Source: Mesorhizobium sp.
GTDB taxonomy: Bacteria > Pseudomonadota > Alphaproteobacteria > Rhizobiales > Rhizobiaceae
Reading direction: 5' to 3'
Assembly (NCBI GenBank): GCA_004020315.1
Contig: SAQG01000031.1
Location: forward strand, 1 to 64,000
DNA length: 64,000 nt
Both the position numbers and the translations under genes were made by a program. The notes beneath the pieces are model-generated. The model worked only from the letters and a program-made list of their open reading frames with translations. It was not told the DNA's origin and did no database searches. The first letter of the stretch is position 1. Every line of letters begins with the position of its first letter. This document shows positions 17,300 through 27,179 of the stretch, one piece after another.

Positions 17300-18910
17300 T
17301 TGTCCTCAGACACCCAGATCGCTCAAGAAGCGTTGACCTTCGCAGACCTCGGCCTGTCGCCGAAGGTCCTTTCCGCAGTTACCGATGCCGGTTACACCGA
17401 ACCGACGCCGATCCAGGCCGGCGCCATTCCGCACGCTTTGCTCGGCAAGGATATTTTGGGCATCGCCCAGACCGGCACCGGCAAGACGGCCTCGTTCGTG
17501 CTGCCGATGCTGACCCGGCTCGAAAAAGGCCGGGCACGCGCCCGCATGCCACGCACACTGATCCTCGAGCCAACGCGCGAGCTTGCCGCGCAGGTCGAAG
17601 AGAATTTCATCAGATACGGCAAGAACCACAAGCTCAACATCGCGCTGTTGATCGGCGGCGTGTCCTTCGACGAGCAGGACAAGAAGCTGGAGCGCGGTGC
17701 CGACGTGCTGATCGCGACGCCAGGCCGCCTGCTCGACCACCGCGAGCGCGGAAAACTCCTGCTCAACGGCGTCGAGATCCTCGTCATCGATGAGGCCGAC
17801 CGCATGCTCGACATGGGCTTCATTCCCGACATCGAGCGCATCTGCGAGATGATCCCGTTCACGAGACAGACGCTGTTCTTCTCGGCGACGATGCCGCCTG
17901 AAATCACCAAGCTCACCGAGAAATTCCTGCACGCGCCGGTGCGCGTCGAGGTTTCGAAGGCCGCATCCGCTGCGACCAACATCATCCAGCGGCTGGTGAA
18001 ATCCGGCTCGAAACCCTGGGACAAGCGCGAGACGCTGCGCAATCTGATAAGGGCCGAGGATGCGGAGCTGAAGAACGCCATCATCTTCTGCAACCGCAAG
18101 ATCGAGGTCTCGGAGCTTTTCCGCTCGCTGCTGAAATATGATTTCGACGCCGGCGCGCTGCATGGCGACATGGACCAGCGTGCGCGCATGCAGATGCTGG
18201 CCAATTTCCGTGACGGCAAACTGCGCTACCTCGTTGCGTCGGACGTTGCGGCGCGCGGGCTCGACATCCCCGATGTCAGCCACGTCTTCAATTACGACGT
18301 GCCGATCCATGCCGAGGACTATGTCCACCGCATCGGCCGCACCGGCCGCGCCGGACGCTCGGGCAAATCCTTCACCATCGCCACCAAGTCCGACACCAAA
18401 TACATCGACGCGATCGAACGGCTGATCGGCAACAAGATCGAGTGGCATGACGGCGATCTGTCGACGGTCGTCGCCAGCGAGGGCGGAGAGGACGATGCTC
18501 CCCGCCGTGGCCGCGGCGCCCCGCGCCGCGCCGGCCGCAAGGACGAGGATCGCAAGGATAGGGGCGAACGCAAACCGCGCGAACGCCACGCCAAGCAAAT
18601 CGAAGCCGCAGCACCGGATGCGGCGCGCGAGGAACAGCCAGTGGCGGCCGAGACCGCGGTCGCCGATGCCGGTGAGCGGCGCGCGCGCAAGGAAGCGATC
18701 CGCTCGGAAAACACCGAGCGCCAAGCTTCACCCGAACGCAAGGCTTCGCCCGATCGCAGTCGCAACGAACAGCGTGCGCCGGAACGTGGCGACACTAGGC
18801 CGCAGCGCGACGGCAATCGGCCTACCCGCCATCGCCAGGAAGACAATGACGCGACCGTCGGATTCGGCGACGACATGCCCGCGTTCATGCGCATCGTCGC
18901 CAAGGGCTGA
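17300..18910 (+). CDS. DEAD-box ATP-dependent RNA helicase
   Basis: A helicase of about 536 residues. Motifs in order: Q motif (FADLGLSPKVLSAV), I AQTGTGKTASF, Ia PTRELAAQ, Ib TPGRLLDH, II VIDEADRML, III FSATMP, IV AIIFCNRK, V VASDVAARGLDIP and VI HRIGRTGRAG. About 140 C-terminal residues are charged and low-complexity (basic RG-type runs followed by Glu/Arg-rich repeats), typical of RNA-binding tails in RhlE/DeaD-like proteins. Start taken at TTG 17300 (SSDTQIAQEALTF), since the further upstream frame looks like leader sequence; the ribosome site is weak. Confidence 0.92.
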   Translation: MSSDTQIAQEALTFADLGLSPKVLSAVTDAGYTEPTPIQAGAIPHALLGKDILGIAQTGTGKTASFVLPMLTRLEKGRARARMPRTLILEPTRELAAQVEENFIRYGKNHKLNIALLIGGVSFDEQDKKLERGADVLIATPGRLLDHRERGKLLLNGVEILVIDEADRMLDMGFIPDIERICEMIPFTRQTLFFSATMPPEITKLTEKFLHAPVRVEVSKAASAATNIIQRLVKSGSKPWDKRETLRNLIRAEDAELKNAIIFCNRKIEVSELFRSLLKYDFDAGALHGDMDQRARMQMLANFRDGKLRYLVASDVAARGLDIPDVSHVFNYDVPIHAEDYVHRIGRTGRAGRSGKSFTIATKSDTKYIDAIERLIGNKIEWHDGDLSTVVASEGGEDDAPRRGRGAPRRAGRKDEDRKDRGERKPRERHAKQIEAAAPDAAREEQPVAAETAVADAGERRARKEAIRSENTERQASPERKASPDRSRNEQRAPERGDTRPQRDGNRPTRHRQEDNDATVGFGDDMPAFMRIVAKG

Positions 18911-18953
18911 TCAAACACCGGCCCGCCTTTAAATCCAGAACACCCAAACGGAA

Positions 18954-18975
18954 ACGGCCCCTTGCGGGGCCGTCT
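18954..18975 (+). terminator. Hairpin after the DEAD-box helicase gene
   Basis: ACGGCCCC (18954-18961), loop TTGC, GGGGCCGT (18966-18973), then CTTC. An 8-bp perfect GC-rich stem 44 bases after the stop codon. The T-tract is weak, so termination may be incomplete. Confidence 0.6.
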
Positions 18976-19045
18976 TCATGTTCGATGCCAGGTTCGTATC
19001 TGAACACGATCTTTTCCGAACCGAGGTCCGGAATCATGGTCCAGC

Positions 19046-19696
19046 TCAGGTGAGCGGTGAAAGCTGGATCTCGACGCGGCGGTTCTGGGCACGGCCGGCG
19101 GCCGTCGCATTGGAAGCGATCGGACGCGTCTTGCCGAAGCCGGTGACGGCGAAGCGGCGGGAATCGACGCCCTGCCCGGCCAGATAGTTGGCGACCGCCA
19201 GCGCGCGGCGCTGCGACAGATCGAAATTGTGTTGGTCGCCACCGGTCGAGTCGGTGTGGCCGAACACGTCGACCGTGGTCTGCCGGTACTTGTTCAGCAC
19301 AAGTGCGACCGAATTCAGCACTTGATAGAAGCCGGGCTTCACCGCGTCCTGGTCGACGTTGAAGGTGATGTCGGACGGCATGTTGAGGATGATCTGGTCG
19401 CCGGTGCGAGTGACGCTGACGCCGGAGCCCTGAAGCTGTCGGCGCAGTTCGGCCTCGTTCTGGTCCATGGTGGCGCCGATGGCGCCGCCGGCGAGCGCGC
19501 CGACGCCAGCGCCGATCAGCGCATTACGGCGATCGTTGCCGCCGGCAAGCAGACCGAGCCCCGCACCCGCCAACGCGCCGATGCCGGCGCCGGCCGCAGT
19601 GTTGGAAACCTTCTGCTCTCCGGTATACGGATCGGTTGTGGTGCAGGCGCTCACGAGCACAGCCGTCGCCACAGCGACGAGCACAGTCTTTTTCAT
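19046..19696 (-). CDS. OmpA-family lipoprotein with glycine zipper
   Basis: A 216-residue outer-membrane lipoprotein. The signal peptide ends in the lipobox LVSAC, so Cys18 is the lipidated residue. A glycine-zipper region follows (AAGAGIGALAGAGLGLLAGG and a second copy GAGVGALAGGAIGAT). The C-terminal OmpA-like domain (about 100-216) has peptidoglycan-binding signatures FGHTDSTG and LSQRRALAVANYLAGQGV with GKTRPIASN and NRRVEI. It resembles YiaD/Pal-type proteins that tether the outer membrane to peptidoglycan. Confidence 0.93.
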   Translation of the reverse strand: MKKTVLVAVATAVLVSACTTTDPYTGEQKVSNTAAGAGIGALAGAGLGLLAGGNDRRNALIGAGVGALAGGAIGATMDQNEAELRRQLQGSGVSVTRTGDQIILNMPSDITFNVDQDAVKPGFYQVLNSVALVLNKYRQTTVDVFGHTDSTGGDQHNFDLSQRRALAVANYLAGQGVDSRRFAVTGFGKTRPIASNATAAGRAQNRRVEIQLSPLT

Positions 19697-19854
19697 TGGG
19701 TAGTCCCTCTCCAGTCCGCGGTCTCACCGGTGGCGCGCCGCATCAGCCCTTCCGTCGACTTGTAACATGAAATGCGGCGAAAAATGGAACGGGAAAAGCG
19801 GCTGGTTAGGGCTTTTCCCGGTCAATTCCACGGCCGCGATAGTGCGCAATTCTG

Positions 19855-19888
19855 ATCGGCTACCAGAGATTATCGGCTACCAGAGATT
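19855..19888. repeat. 17-bp tandem duplication at a gene 3' end
   Basis: ATCGGCTACCAGAGATT occurs twice in direct succession (19855-19871, 19872-19888). The inner copy contains the last codons and stop of the GFA-family gene (NLW then stop). The outer copy repeats this tail downstream, a simple slippage duplication without effect on the protein. Confidence 0.9.
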
Positions 19889-20245
19889 CTTGCCGTCGAT
19901 GACCACGACCTCGACCTGATCGAGGTCGAAGTCGTCGAACAGGCGCGAATTCACGCTGATTTTCGGATTGTCGAAATCCGGCTTGCCGGTCGACCAGTCC
20001 GGCGTTTCGGTGAAGGTGCCGCAGCCGCAGGTGGCGCAGAAACCGTGTTTTACCGTTTTCGAGCCCCATTGATAGAAAGAGACATTCTTGAGCGGGCTGG
20101 TGAGCTTGAATTGCGACGGAGTGTAATAGGCCCATAACGAGCCGCGCTTCGAGCAGAAGGAGCAGGTGCATTGCGTCACGGTCAGCGGCGCTTCCGAAAC
20201 CTCGAACGTCGTTGCCCTGCAGTGGCAGCTTGCCTTTATGGTCAT
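19877..20245 (-). CDS. GFA-family protein
   Basis: A 122-residue protein with the GFA/CENP-V zinc motifs: CHCRATTF near the start, CTCSFCSKRGSLWAYY about 20 residues later, and FCATCGCGTF. It begins MTIKASCHC at ATG 20245, preceded by GAGGGAGGCG. Substrate unknown. It is divergent in sequence from the GFA protein at 1318-1764, so the two are probably not functional duplicates. Confidence 0.87.
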   Translation of the reverse strand: MTIKASCHCRATTFEVSEAPLTVTQCTCSFCSKRGSLWAYYTPSQFKLTSPLKNVSFYQWGSKTVKHGFCATCGCGTFTETPDWSTGKPDFDNPKISVNSRLFDDFDLDQVEVVVIDGKNLW

Positions 20246-20370
20246 GAACGCCTCCCTCACGATTGCCTCCCGCCCGCGCGGTAACGCAACATAAAGAGAC
20301 GCTGTTGACAACCGTCTGTCAGCAGACTCGCTTGCCTGCATCGGCCGCGTAACGCCCTTCAATCTTTTTG

Positions 20371-20458
20371 ATGCATGTCGTTATCCCAAACCGCTGCGCA
20401 CCCCCCCGGCCAGGCGATGGGCCAGGCCCTTGGGGGCAAGCTGTTGGGCGACCTGCAC
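20371..20458. repeat. Imperfect palindromic intergenic element
   Basis: The left end GCATGTCGTTATCCCAAACC and the right end GGGCGACCTGCA form an imperfect inverted repeat (TGCATGTCG against CGACCTGCA). The left end recurs at 46623-46646 with small differences, which marks a dispersed element. The centre holds a run of seven C. It lies between the GFA gene and a downstream-facing small gene stop. Confidence 0.5.
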
Positions 20459-20844
20459 TAAAACGACGATGGTGGCACGAACAGGCAGATGGTCTTTCCG
20501 TCGTTGGCGCCGGCGACCGAACACCAGTGATATTCGCCATCCGGCGAATTCTTGATTCGTGCATCGCTGTAGCCCACTACCTCGCCTGTCCCCTTGATGA
20601 CATAGCCCTCCGGGCGCTCGCTGATCGACGTCTGTGAGACCGCGCGGCAATCATAGCCAGAACAACAGGAGAATGGGTAGCTCCAGCCCTGCGGCCTCGC
20701 CGCAGTCGGCGTGGCGTCGTGCGCCAAGGCGGATGCTGCAAATGTAGTGATGGCGGCCATCAGAGCCACCACCGCAATGATCGAATTCAGGAGGCGGCGC
20801 GCCGTGTCGACGGCTGAGGCCGGTCGGGTTGTGAAAGCAGGCAT
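20458..20844 (-). CDS. Small exported cysteine-containing protein, unknown function
   Basis: About 128 residues. A hydrophobic N-terminal segment (LLNSIIAVVALMAAITTFAA, then SALAHDA) is a probable signal peptide. The mature part carries four cysteines (FSCCSGYDCRAV and WCSVAGANDGKTICLFVP), consistent with disulfides in the periplasm, and an embedded YVIKGTGEVV stretch. I recognise no characterised family. ATG 20844 has AGGAAC at good spacing; the further upstream TTG is less likely. Confidence 0.7.
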   Translation of the reverse strand: MPAFTTRPASAVDTARRLLNSIIAVVALMAAITTFAASALAHDATPTAARPQGWSYPFSCCSGYDCRAVSQTSISERPEGYVIKGTGEVVGYSDARIKNSPDGEYHWCSVAGANDGKTICLFVPPSSF

Positions 20845-21286
20845 GGGCGCAGTTCCTATCAACGAGTTATCAAGCCTTTCGCTTGCCCGTTCTTGGAACG
20901 CATCTTCCCAGTGGCCGGATCGTCAAGTCGCAGATAAGCCGCGTCCGGCCATAAATGCTTTTTTCCCCCAGCTTTCGGATGCTGGGCTGATTCCTTTGTT
21001 GGCGCAAGAAATTGCTGTGCAACCGAGCGCCGACATCTGCAGCCGGAACCAGCCTGCCGAGGCTGACGAGAGTGACTTCATCAACCCCGGCAGATGGGAT
21101 CGCAGATAACGAGAATCAGCTCGCAGTGGTTCCGGGCTTGGCGCCGGCAGGCCTGCAACATCTAACCCGAAGGTAGAAGTCGTTTTGGCAATTCGATGAA
21201 AAAACAAGCTATCAAGCGACCGCTCAATTAGAGTGAGCGCCTGTTACTCTAGCGTGATGTTCCTGCCGCTTTAATGCGTAGGAGCT
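20845..21286. other. 442-base intergenic region before prfB's 3' end
   Basis: No gene I can support on either strand. A plus-strand frame spans part of it but overlaps the upstream gene antisense and shows no family features. No clear terminator hairpin was seen beyond the prfB stop. Confidence 0.4.
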
Positions 21287-22418
21287 TCAGTCGATGTCGG
21301 CCACCACTTCGCCGGCGCCGCCCTCGATGCGCTGCGACAGCGATGCCTCCATGAAATCGTCGAGGTCGCCGTCCAGCACGCTCGACGGGCTTGTGCTCTC
21401 GACGCCGGTGCGCAGATCCTTCACCAGTTGATAGGGCTGCAGAACGTAGGAGCGGATCTGGTGGCCCCAGCCGATATCGCTCTTCGACGCTTCGGTGGCG
21501 TTCGCCACCGCCTCGCGCTTCTTCAGCTCTTCCTCGTAGAGCCGCGAGCGTAGCATCTCCCAGGCCTTCGCCTTGTTCTTGTGCTGGGAGCGCTCGGCCT
21601 GGCAGGCGACCGCGATGCCAGTGGCGAGATGGGTGATGCGGACCGCCGAATCGGTGGTGTTGACGTGCTGGCCGCCCGATCCGGACGAACGATAGGTGTC
21701 GATGCGGACGTCCGATTCGGAAACGTCGATCTCGATCGTGTCGTCGATCACGGGATAGACCCAGACACTGGCGAAGGACGTGTGGCGGCGCGCATTGCTG
21801 TCATAGGGCGAAATACGCACGAGACGGTGAACGCCGGATTCCGTCTTCAGCCAACCATAGGCATTGTGGCCCTTGATCAGCAGCGTGGCGGACTTGATGC
21901 CGGCCTCTTCGCCGTCATGCACTTCCAGCACCTCGACCTTGAAGCGGCGCCGCTCGGCCCAACGCGTGTACATGCGCAGAAGCATCGAGGCCCAGTCCTG
22001 GCTTTCAGTGCCGCCGGCGCCGGCATGGATTTCGAGATAGCTGTCGTTGGCGTCCGCCTCGCCCGAAAGCAGCGTCTCGATCTGGCGGGCCTTTGCTTCG
22101 CCGCGCATCGAGCGGATCGCCGCTTCCGCCTCGGCGACGACGCTCTCATCGCCCTCTTCCTCGCCAAGCTCGATCAGGCCGATATTGTCTTCCAGGGCCT
22201 GTGTGAGGCCTTTGACCGCGGCGATGCCTTCCTCGAGGCCCTGGCGCTCACGCATCAGCTTTTGCGCCTCCAGCGGCTCGTTCCAAAGGCTCGAATCCTC
22301 GGCACGCACGTTGAGGTATTCAAGCCGCTTTATGGCTTGATCCCAGTCAAAGATGCCTCCTCAGCAGGGTTATCGCCTGCCTGATTTCGTCGACAATGTT
22401 CTGCGTTTCCGCGCGCAT
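21287..22418 (-). CDS. prfB: Peptide chain release factor 2, with programmed +1 frameshift
   Basis: The full gene runs from ATG 22418 to the stop at 21287 in two frames. The first 23 codons ([20 protein letters not shown] onward) end at an in-frame TGA at 22347-22349. A +1 shift joins them to [20 protein letters not shown] and the rest, for about 376 residues. RF2 hallmarks are the GGQ loop ([18 protein letters not shown]) and [13 protein letters not shown], where family members more often have SPF. It recognises UGA and UAA and releases the peptide. The frameshift is the known autoregulatory device of prfB: low RF2 stalls at UGA and increases shifting. Confidence 0.96.
22347..22361 (-). promoter_or_regulatory. 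prfB: prfB programmed frameshift site
   Basis: On the coding strand the site reads AGG AGG CAT CTT TGA C. AGGAGG is an internal Shine-Dalgarno three bases upstream of the CTT slippery codon, directly before the UGA. This is the same arrangement as in Escherichia coli (AGG GGG TAT CTT TGA C), with the anti-SD match even stronger here. Confidence 0.95.
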
Positions 22419-22559
22419 GGCTGGTTGTTCTGTCCTGTGCTGAAATGGTGCCCCGTTGCTTGAACAGAGCTTGGGTTGGCGCGATACATAGGGACGGCAC
22501 CGCTGCCTGTAAAGCGAAATGGGCCGGCTCGAAAGCCGGCCCAACTATCATGTCCTATG

Positions 22560-25016
22560 TCAATACAGGCCGCCGCCGCCGGACTGGATGGCTTGGTTGG
22601 CCTGTGGCGACAGCGCGCCGCCGGAGGCGTTGGAGCCGTCCTCACTCATGCCGATCACCCAATAGCTGTCGGCGGGGCCGGTGCCCGGTTTGAAGGCTTC
22701 GATAAAGGCGCCGGCGTCGTCTGGGTTGGCCCGCATGCCGGTCTTGCGATTGATGGCGATCAGCTTCATGCCTTCGGGAACCTGGAAATCGACATTGGGC
22801 GTGCCGTCCAGCGCCACGCGCATAAAGTCCTTGAAGATCGGCGCGGCGAGGCCGCCGCCGGTCGCGCCCTTGCCAAGACCTTTCGGCTGATCGTAACCCA
22901 TATAAAGGCCGACAACGAGGTTGGGCGTGTAGCCGATGAACCAGGTATCCTTCTCGTCGTTTGTCGTTCCGGTCTTGCCGGCGATGTGGCGGCCGAGTTC
23001 GGCGACGGTAGCGCCGGTACCGCGCTCGACGACACCCTCCATCATCGAGGTGATCTGATAGGCAGTCATCGGATCGAGCACCTGCTCGGAATTGTCGACC
23101 AGTTCCGGCTCAGGCTGGTTCTGCCATTTGGCCGCATTGCAATTTTCGCAGCCGCGTTCGTCCTGCTTGAACACCGTCTTGCCGTACCGATCCTGGATGC
23201 GGTCGATCAGCGTCGGCTTGATCGACTTTCCGCCGTTGGCCATGATCGAATAGGCCGATACCATGCGCATCACGGTTGTCTCGCCCGACCCCAGCGCCAT
23301 AGGCAGGTACGGCGCCAGTCGATCATAAACGCCGAAGCGCTCGGCATATTCGGCGACCAGCTTCATGCCCATGTCGTTGGCAAGGCGTACAGTCATCAGA
23401 TTGCGCGACCTCTCGATGCCCGACCGCAAGGTCGCCGGGCCCGCTGTCCTTCCATCGTAGTTTTTCGGCGTCCAGGTCGTGTTACCGCTCTTGATGGTGA
23501 TCGGGCCATCCATGATCACCGAAGCCGGCGTATAGCCATTGTCGAGGGCGGCCGCATAGACGATCGGCTTGAACGACGAACCCGGCTGCCGCATGGCCTG
23601 CGTGGCACGGTTGAATTCCGATTGCGAATAGGAGAACCCGCCGACCATGGCCAGAACGCGGCCGGTATGCGGATCCATGGCGATCATGCCGCCTTCCACT
23701 TCGGGGGCCTGGCGCAGGATATAGGCCCCATCCGTACCCTCTTTCTTCTGCACGAAGATGACGTCGCCAGGCTTCAGCACATCCGCCGGCGATTTGGCCT
23801 TGACGGTCTTACCGCCGACCACATGACGCATGGCGAAGCTCATGTCCTCGCGGCTGACAGTGCCTTCGATCCGATCCTTGACGAGTTCGCCCGAGATCTG
23901 CCGGGTTGGACGAAGGCCGATGGACAGACCGCTCTCCGAGCTGTCGAGTACGACGGCGAGCGACCATTCGGGCACGTCATCCAGTCCCTTGACGGCGCTC
24001 AAAGGCACGCCCCAGTCGCCGGATACGTCGATGGTCGTCACCGGTCCGCGATAGCCGCGCAGCGTATCGAACTTCATCAAGCCGTTCTGCATGGCTTTAC
24101 GGGCGATCAGCTGCATCTTGGGATCAAGCGTCGTACGGACGGACAGGCCGCCTTCGTAGAGCGCATTCTCGCCGTAGCGCGCGCTGATCTGGCGACGCAC
24201 TTCCTCGGTGAAGTATTCGCCGGCGAATAGATAGGTGCCGGAGCGGCGTGGCTTGACGCCGAGCGGCTCGGCCTTGGCCTTGGCGCCTTCCTCTCGGGTG
24301 ACGTAGCCGTTGTCGACCATCTGGTCGATGACCCAGTTGCGGCGCTCGATGGCGCGGTCGGCATATTTGAACGGGTGATAATTGGAGGGGCCCTTCGGCA
24401 ACGCCGCCAGATAGGCCGCCTCCGCCACGGTGAGTTCATTCACCGCCTTGTCGAAATAGGTGAGTGCTGCGCCGGCGACGCCGTAGGCGCCGAGCCCGAA
24501 GAAAATCTCGTTAAGATAGAGCTCGAGAATGCGGTCCTTCGAATAGGCCTGCTCGATGCGGAAGGCGAGGATCATCTCCTTGATCTTGCGCTCGTAGGTC
24601 TGGTCCGAGGACAACAGGAAGTTTTTCGCCACCTGCTGGGTGATCGTCGAGGCGCCGACCTGGCGCTTGCCCGAGCCAAAATTCTGCAGATTGACCATGA
24701 CTGCGCGGCCAAGGCCGGTCATATCGATGCCGGGGTGATTGTAGAAATTCTTGTCCTCGGCAGACAGGAAGGCCGCTTTGACACGATCCGGCACCGCCTG
24801 AATCGGCAAATACAGGCGCCGCTCGCGCGCATATTCGGCCATCAGCGCACCGTCGGACGCATGGATGCGGGTCGTCACCGGCGGTTCATACTTGGCCAGG
24901 ACCTCGTAGTCGGGCAAATCCTTCGACAAGTGGCTGATATAGATCGCCACGCCCGCCGCGACCAAAAGGGCCAGCGCCGTGCCGATGCCGAAGAAATAGC
25001 CAATAAGACGAATCAT
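22560..25016 (-). CDS. mrcA: Penicillin-binding protein 1A (bifunctional)
   Basis: An 818-residue class A PBP. A membrane anchor (LIGYFFGIGTALALLVAAGV) leads into the GT51 glycosyltransferase with EDKNFYNHPGID (catalytic Glu near residue 87), GASTITQQVAKNFLL and KDRILELYLNEIFFG. The transpeptidase follows, with SSFK near residue 478 as the SxxK, SRN in ERSRNLMT, and KTGT near residue 677. It polymerises and crosslinks peptidoglycan in the periplasm. It lies 210 bases downstream of amiC on the same strand, a common rhizobial arrangement linking synthesis and remodelling of the wall. Confidence 0.96.
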   Translation of the reverse strand: MIRLIGYFFGIGTALALLVAAGVAIYISHLSKDLPDYEVLAKYEPPVTTRIHASDGALMAEYARERRLYLPIQAVPDRVKAAFLSAEDKNFYNHPGIDMTGLGRAVMVNLQNFGSGKRQVGASTITQQVAKNFLLSSDQTYERKIKEMILAFRIEQAYSKDRILELYLNEIFFGLGAYGVAGAALTYFDKAVNELTVAEAAYLAALPKGPSNYHPFKYADRAIERRNWVIDQMVDNGYVTREEGAKAKAEPLGVKPRRSGTYLFAGEYFTEEVRRQISARYGENALYEGGLSVRTTLDPKMQLIARKAMQNGLMKFDTLRGYRGPVTTIDVSGDWGVPLSAVKGLDDVPEWSLAVVLDSSESGLSIGLRPTRQISGELVKDRIEGTVSREDMSFAMRHVVGGKTVKAKSPADVLKPGDVIFVQKKEGTDGAYILRQAPEVEGGMIAMDPHTGRVLAMVGGFSYSQSEFNRATQAMRQPGSSFKPIVYAAALDNGYTPASVIMDGPITIKSGNTTWTPKNYDGRTAGPATLRSGIERSRNLMTVRLANDMGMKLVAEYAERFGVYDRLAPYLPMALGSGETTVMRMVSAYSIMANGGKSIKPTLIDRIQDRYGKTVFKQDERGCENCNAAKWQNQPEPELVDNSEQVLDPMTAYQITSMMEGVVERGTGATVAELGRHIAGKTGTTNDEKDTWFIGYTPNLVVGLYMGYDQPKGLGKGATGGGLAAPIFKDFMRVALDGTPNVDFQVPEGMKLIAINRKTGMRANPDDAGAFIEAFKPGTGPADSYWVIGMSEDGSNASGGALSPQANQAIQSGGGGLY

Positions 25017-25226
25017 GCCCGCTCCAGTCCTCGGTTCGGGAATTTCCTAAACGAAGCCGCCCTTCACGCAAGCTTTCGAGACGATCCCGACCGGTAATCG
25101 AGAATCCATGTCGCCACCATGTGGGCAAAATGCGGCAACATGGAATTTCGGCTTCGAATGGCGGAAATATAAGTACAGGGTGTTGTTGTCATGCAACGCT
25201 GCCTCTGGTTGCCGGCGGCGGGCATC

Positions 25227-26504
25227 TCAGCCTCCGGTTCCGGCTCCCGCCTTGGCTGAAGCGAACAAGGCGATGGCATTGGTTATGCTCTGGGCCGCCT
25301 TGCCGCGCCAATCGGCGCTGAGCAGTTGCGCCTCGTCCTTGGCATTCGACAGATAGCCGAGTTCGACCAGCACGGAGGGCACATCCGGCGCCTTCAACAC
25401 CTTGAAGCTGGCTGAACGCTGCGGATTGTTGATGAGGCCAACGCTGGTGGAAAGCTGGCCGACCAAAGTTTGGGCAAAACTCATCGAGAACCTATGCGTC
25501 TCGCGGCGAATCAGGTCGATCAGGATGTCGGTCACTTCCTTGTTGTCGTCCTTGATTTCCATGCCGGCGAATTGATCGGAAAGGTTTTCACGGTCGGCGA
25601 GCGCCTGCGCTTCGGGATCGGAAGCCTTGTCGGAGACGGTGTAGACGGTTGCGCCGCGAAGGCCCTTGACCCTGATCGTGTCGGCGTGGATCGAAATGAG
25701 CAGATCGGCTTCGTGCTGGCGGGCAATGCGCACGCGGTCGTCCAGCCGCAGGAATTGGTCCGTCTCGCGCGTCATGAACACATCGTATTTGCCGACTGCG
25801 GCAAGTCTGTCCCGCAATTCGGTGGCGAAGGCGAGCGTGACGTTCTTCTCGACCGTACCGTTCAGGCCCTCGGCGCCGCCGTCGATGCCACCATGGCCTG
25901 GATCGATGACGACAGTGAAGCGATGGCCCGGATTGGAGACCGGGCCGGTGCCGACCCTGCCGCCCTTGTCGGAGGAGACTGTCGAGCCGGTAGTCAGCGC
26001 CTGATTGGCAAGAGCGGCGTCGAACTCCCGCACGGACGCCGCCGACATGTCGATAGCGATGCGGTAGCCGTTGCCGTCTTCATTCCTGAGCACGTCGAGC
26101 CTGTCGACGGCGAACGGGCCCTTGCCGGTGAGAATCAGCCGCGATACGCCCTCACCGAGATCGCCGTAGCGCACGCTCCTGACCAGGCCGCGCGCCTTCA
26201 CATCCTTGGCATTGATGGCGAATTTCGTGCTTGGCAGGTCGAGGACCAGACGGTGGGGGCCGCGCAGCAGGAACCATTTGAGGTCGGGCTCGCGATCGAA
26301 ATTCATGACGATGCGCATCTTGCTGGCGTCACCCGCCATTTTGTAGCTCGTCACGGCCAGCGGCGCGTCGGCGGCGAAGGAACCCGGCGAAAAGACTAGG
26401 CAAGCAACAACCAGCAACAGCAGACAAGCAGCGCGGAAGTAGGCGGCGTAGAAGACATTGCCTCCGGCACGACCACTCTTGTGCGTGAAGACTGCCAGTC
26501 CCAT
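25227..26504 (-). CDS. amiC: N-acetylmuramoyl-L-alanine amidase with AMIN domain
   Basis: A 425-residue exported amidase. The signal segment is AACLLLLVVACLVFSPGSFA. An AMIN domain (about 45-150) binds the wall or septal machinery. The Amidase_3 catalytic domain shows zinc ligands: VIDPGHGGIDGGAEG (His), the following Glu (VEKNVTLAFA) and SIHAD (His). VLVELGYLSNAKDEAQL carries the catalytic Glu. It cleaves the peptide stem from peptidoglycan during cell separation. Probably transcribed with mrcA. Confidence 0.93.
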   Translation of the reverse strand: MGLAVFTHKSGRAGGNVFYAAYFRAACLLLLVVACLVFSPGSFAADAPLAVTSYKMAGDASKMRIVMNFDREPDLKWFLLRGPHRLVLDLPSTKFAINAKDVKARGLVRSVRYGDLGEGVSRLILTGKGPFAVDRLDVLRNEDGNGYRIAIDMSAASVREFDAALANQALTTGSTVSSDKGGRVGTGPVSNPGHRFTVVIDPGHGGIDGGAEGLNGTVEKNVTLAFATELRDRLAAVGKYDVFMTRETDQFLRLDDRVRIARQHEADLLISIHADTIRVKGLRGATVYTVSDKASDPEAQALADRENLSDQFAGMEIKDDNKEVTDILIDLIRRETHRFSMSFAQTLVGQLSTSVGLINNPQRSASFKVLKAPDVPSVLVELGYLSNAKDEAQLLSADWRGKAAQSITNAIALFASAKAGAGTGG

Positions 26505-27179
26505 CTCTTTCCAGTCGCTCCGGTTTGGCGCGGGGCGCCCAATCTTTGTTTGTCGGAGTGTCGTCGTCTTGTCGAAATGCCGGTTAGGCCGCGAACTCGA
26601 TTAACGATTGGTATCCAGAGAAGGTTAACCAAGCCTTTTCATCCAAAGGCTTAAGCAGTGCTTCCGTTGCGGAACTGCTTTTTGCCGGCATCGGAAATCG
26701 GGGTTGCCTTCCAACCCGCCAAATCATAAAAGCGATGGTGGATCACTGCAATCCTGGAACCGTCCTTCTCCGCAGCTTCCTGCTACAGGTCAGATGAACG
26801 ACGGCTCCTTTCGCTTCAGGCGAAAAAAGGCATCAGGTGATCGCGACGAATTTCGCAGGTGTGAGCCCGTGGCGGGGGAAACGCCTGCGTGAGGAAAACG
26901 GCCGGGATTGTCCCGCGCCGGCTCTGTACGAGCAAACAAGCTGGTCCGGTTTTCCCGGGCTTTGGTTCAAAAAGGTTCTGCTGGTTACGATGGCTTCAAG
27001 CGCAATCATGGAAAGGTCCGCAGCAAACCGCGCCATTATGGCTGCGGGCGGCACCGCCATGGCGCTCAGGCAGCGGCCGGCGGACATTCAATTGCCCGGC
27101 ACCCATGTTCATCCACACTCACAGCGGCGGGCTTTGCCCCGCAAGCTGCGGCTGACGGCTGCCGGTGGGAAACGAAATA
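26505..27179. other. 675-base intergenic region and rne leader
   Basis: Between the divergent amiC and rne genes. No gene is convincing, although a plus-strand frame (26837-27247) runs into rne out of frame. The stretch 26850-27179 is GC-rich and can fold locally, for example GGCG GGGGAAA CGCC at about 26872-26886. Long structured leaders are known for RNase E genes and serve autoregulation; that it does so here is inference. TTAAC motifs near 26602 and 26626 may be regulator sites. Confidence 0.45.

Noticed and set aside
18990-19040. A GATCTTTTCCGAA...CCGGAATCATGG stretch resembling a rhizobial palindrome family
   Set aside because: Too degenerate to call as a repeat copy.
22476-24230. A 584-residue plus-strand frame opposite mrcA
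   Set aside because: Antisense of PBP1A; His/Arg-rich composition and no recognisable fold.
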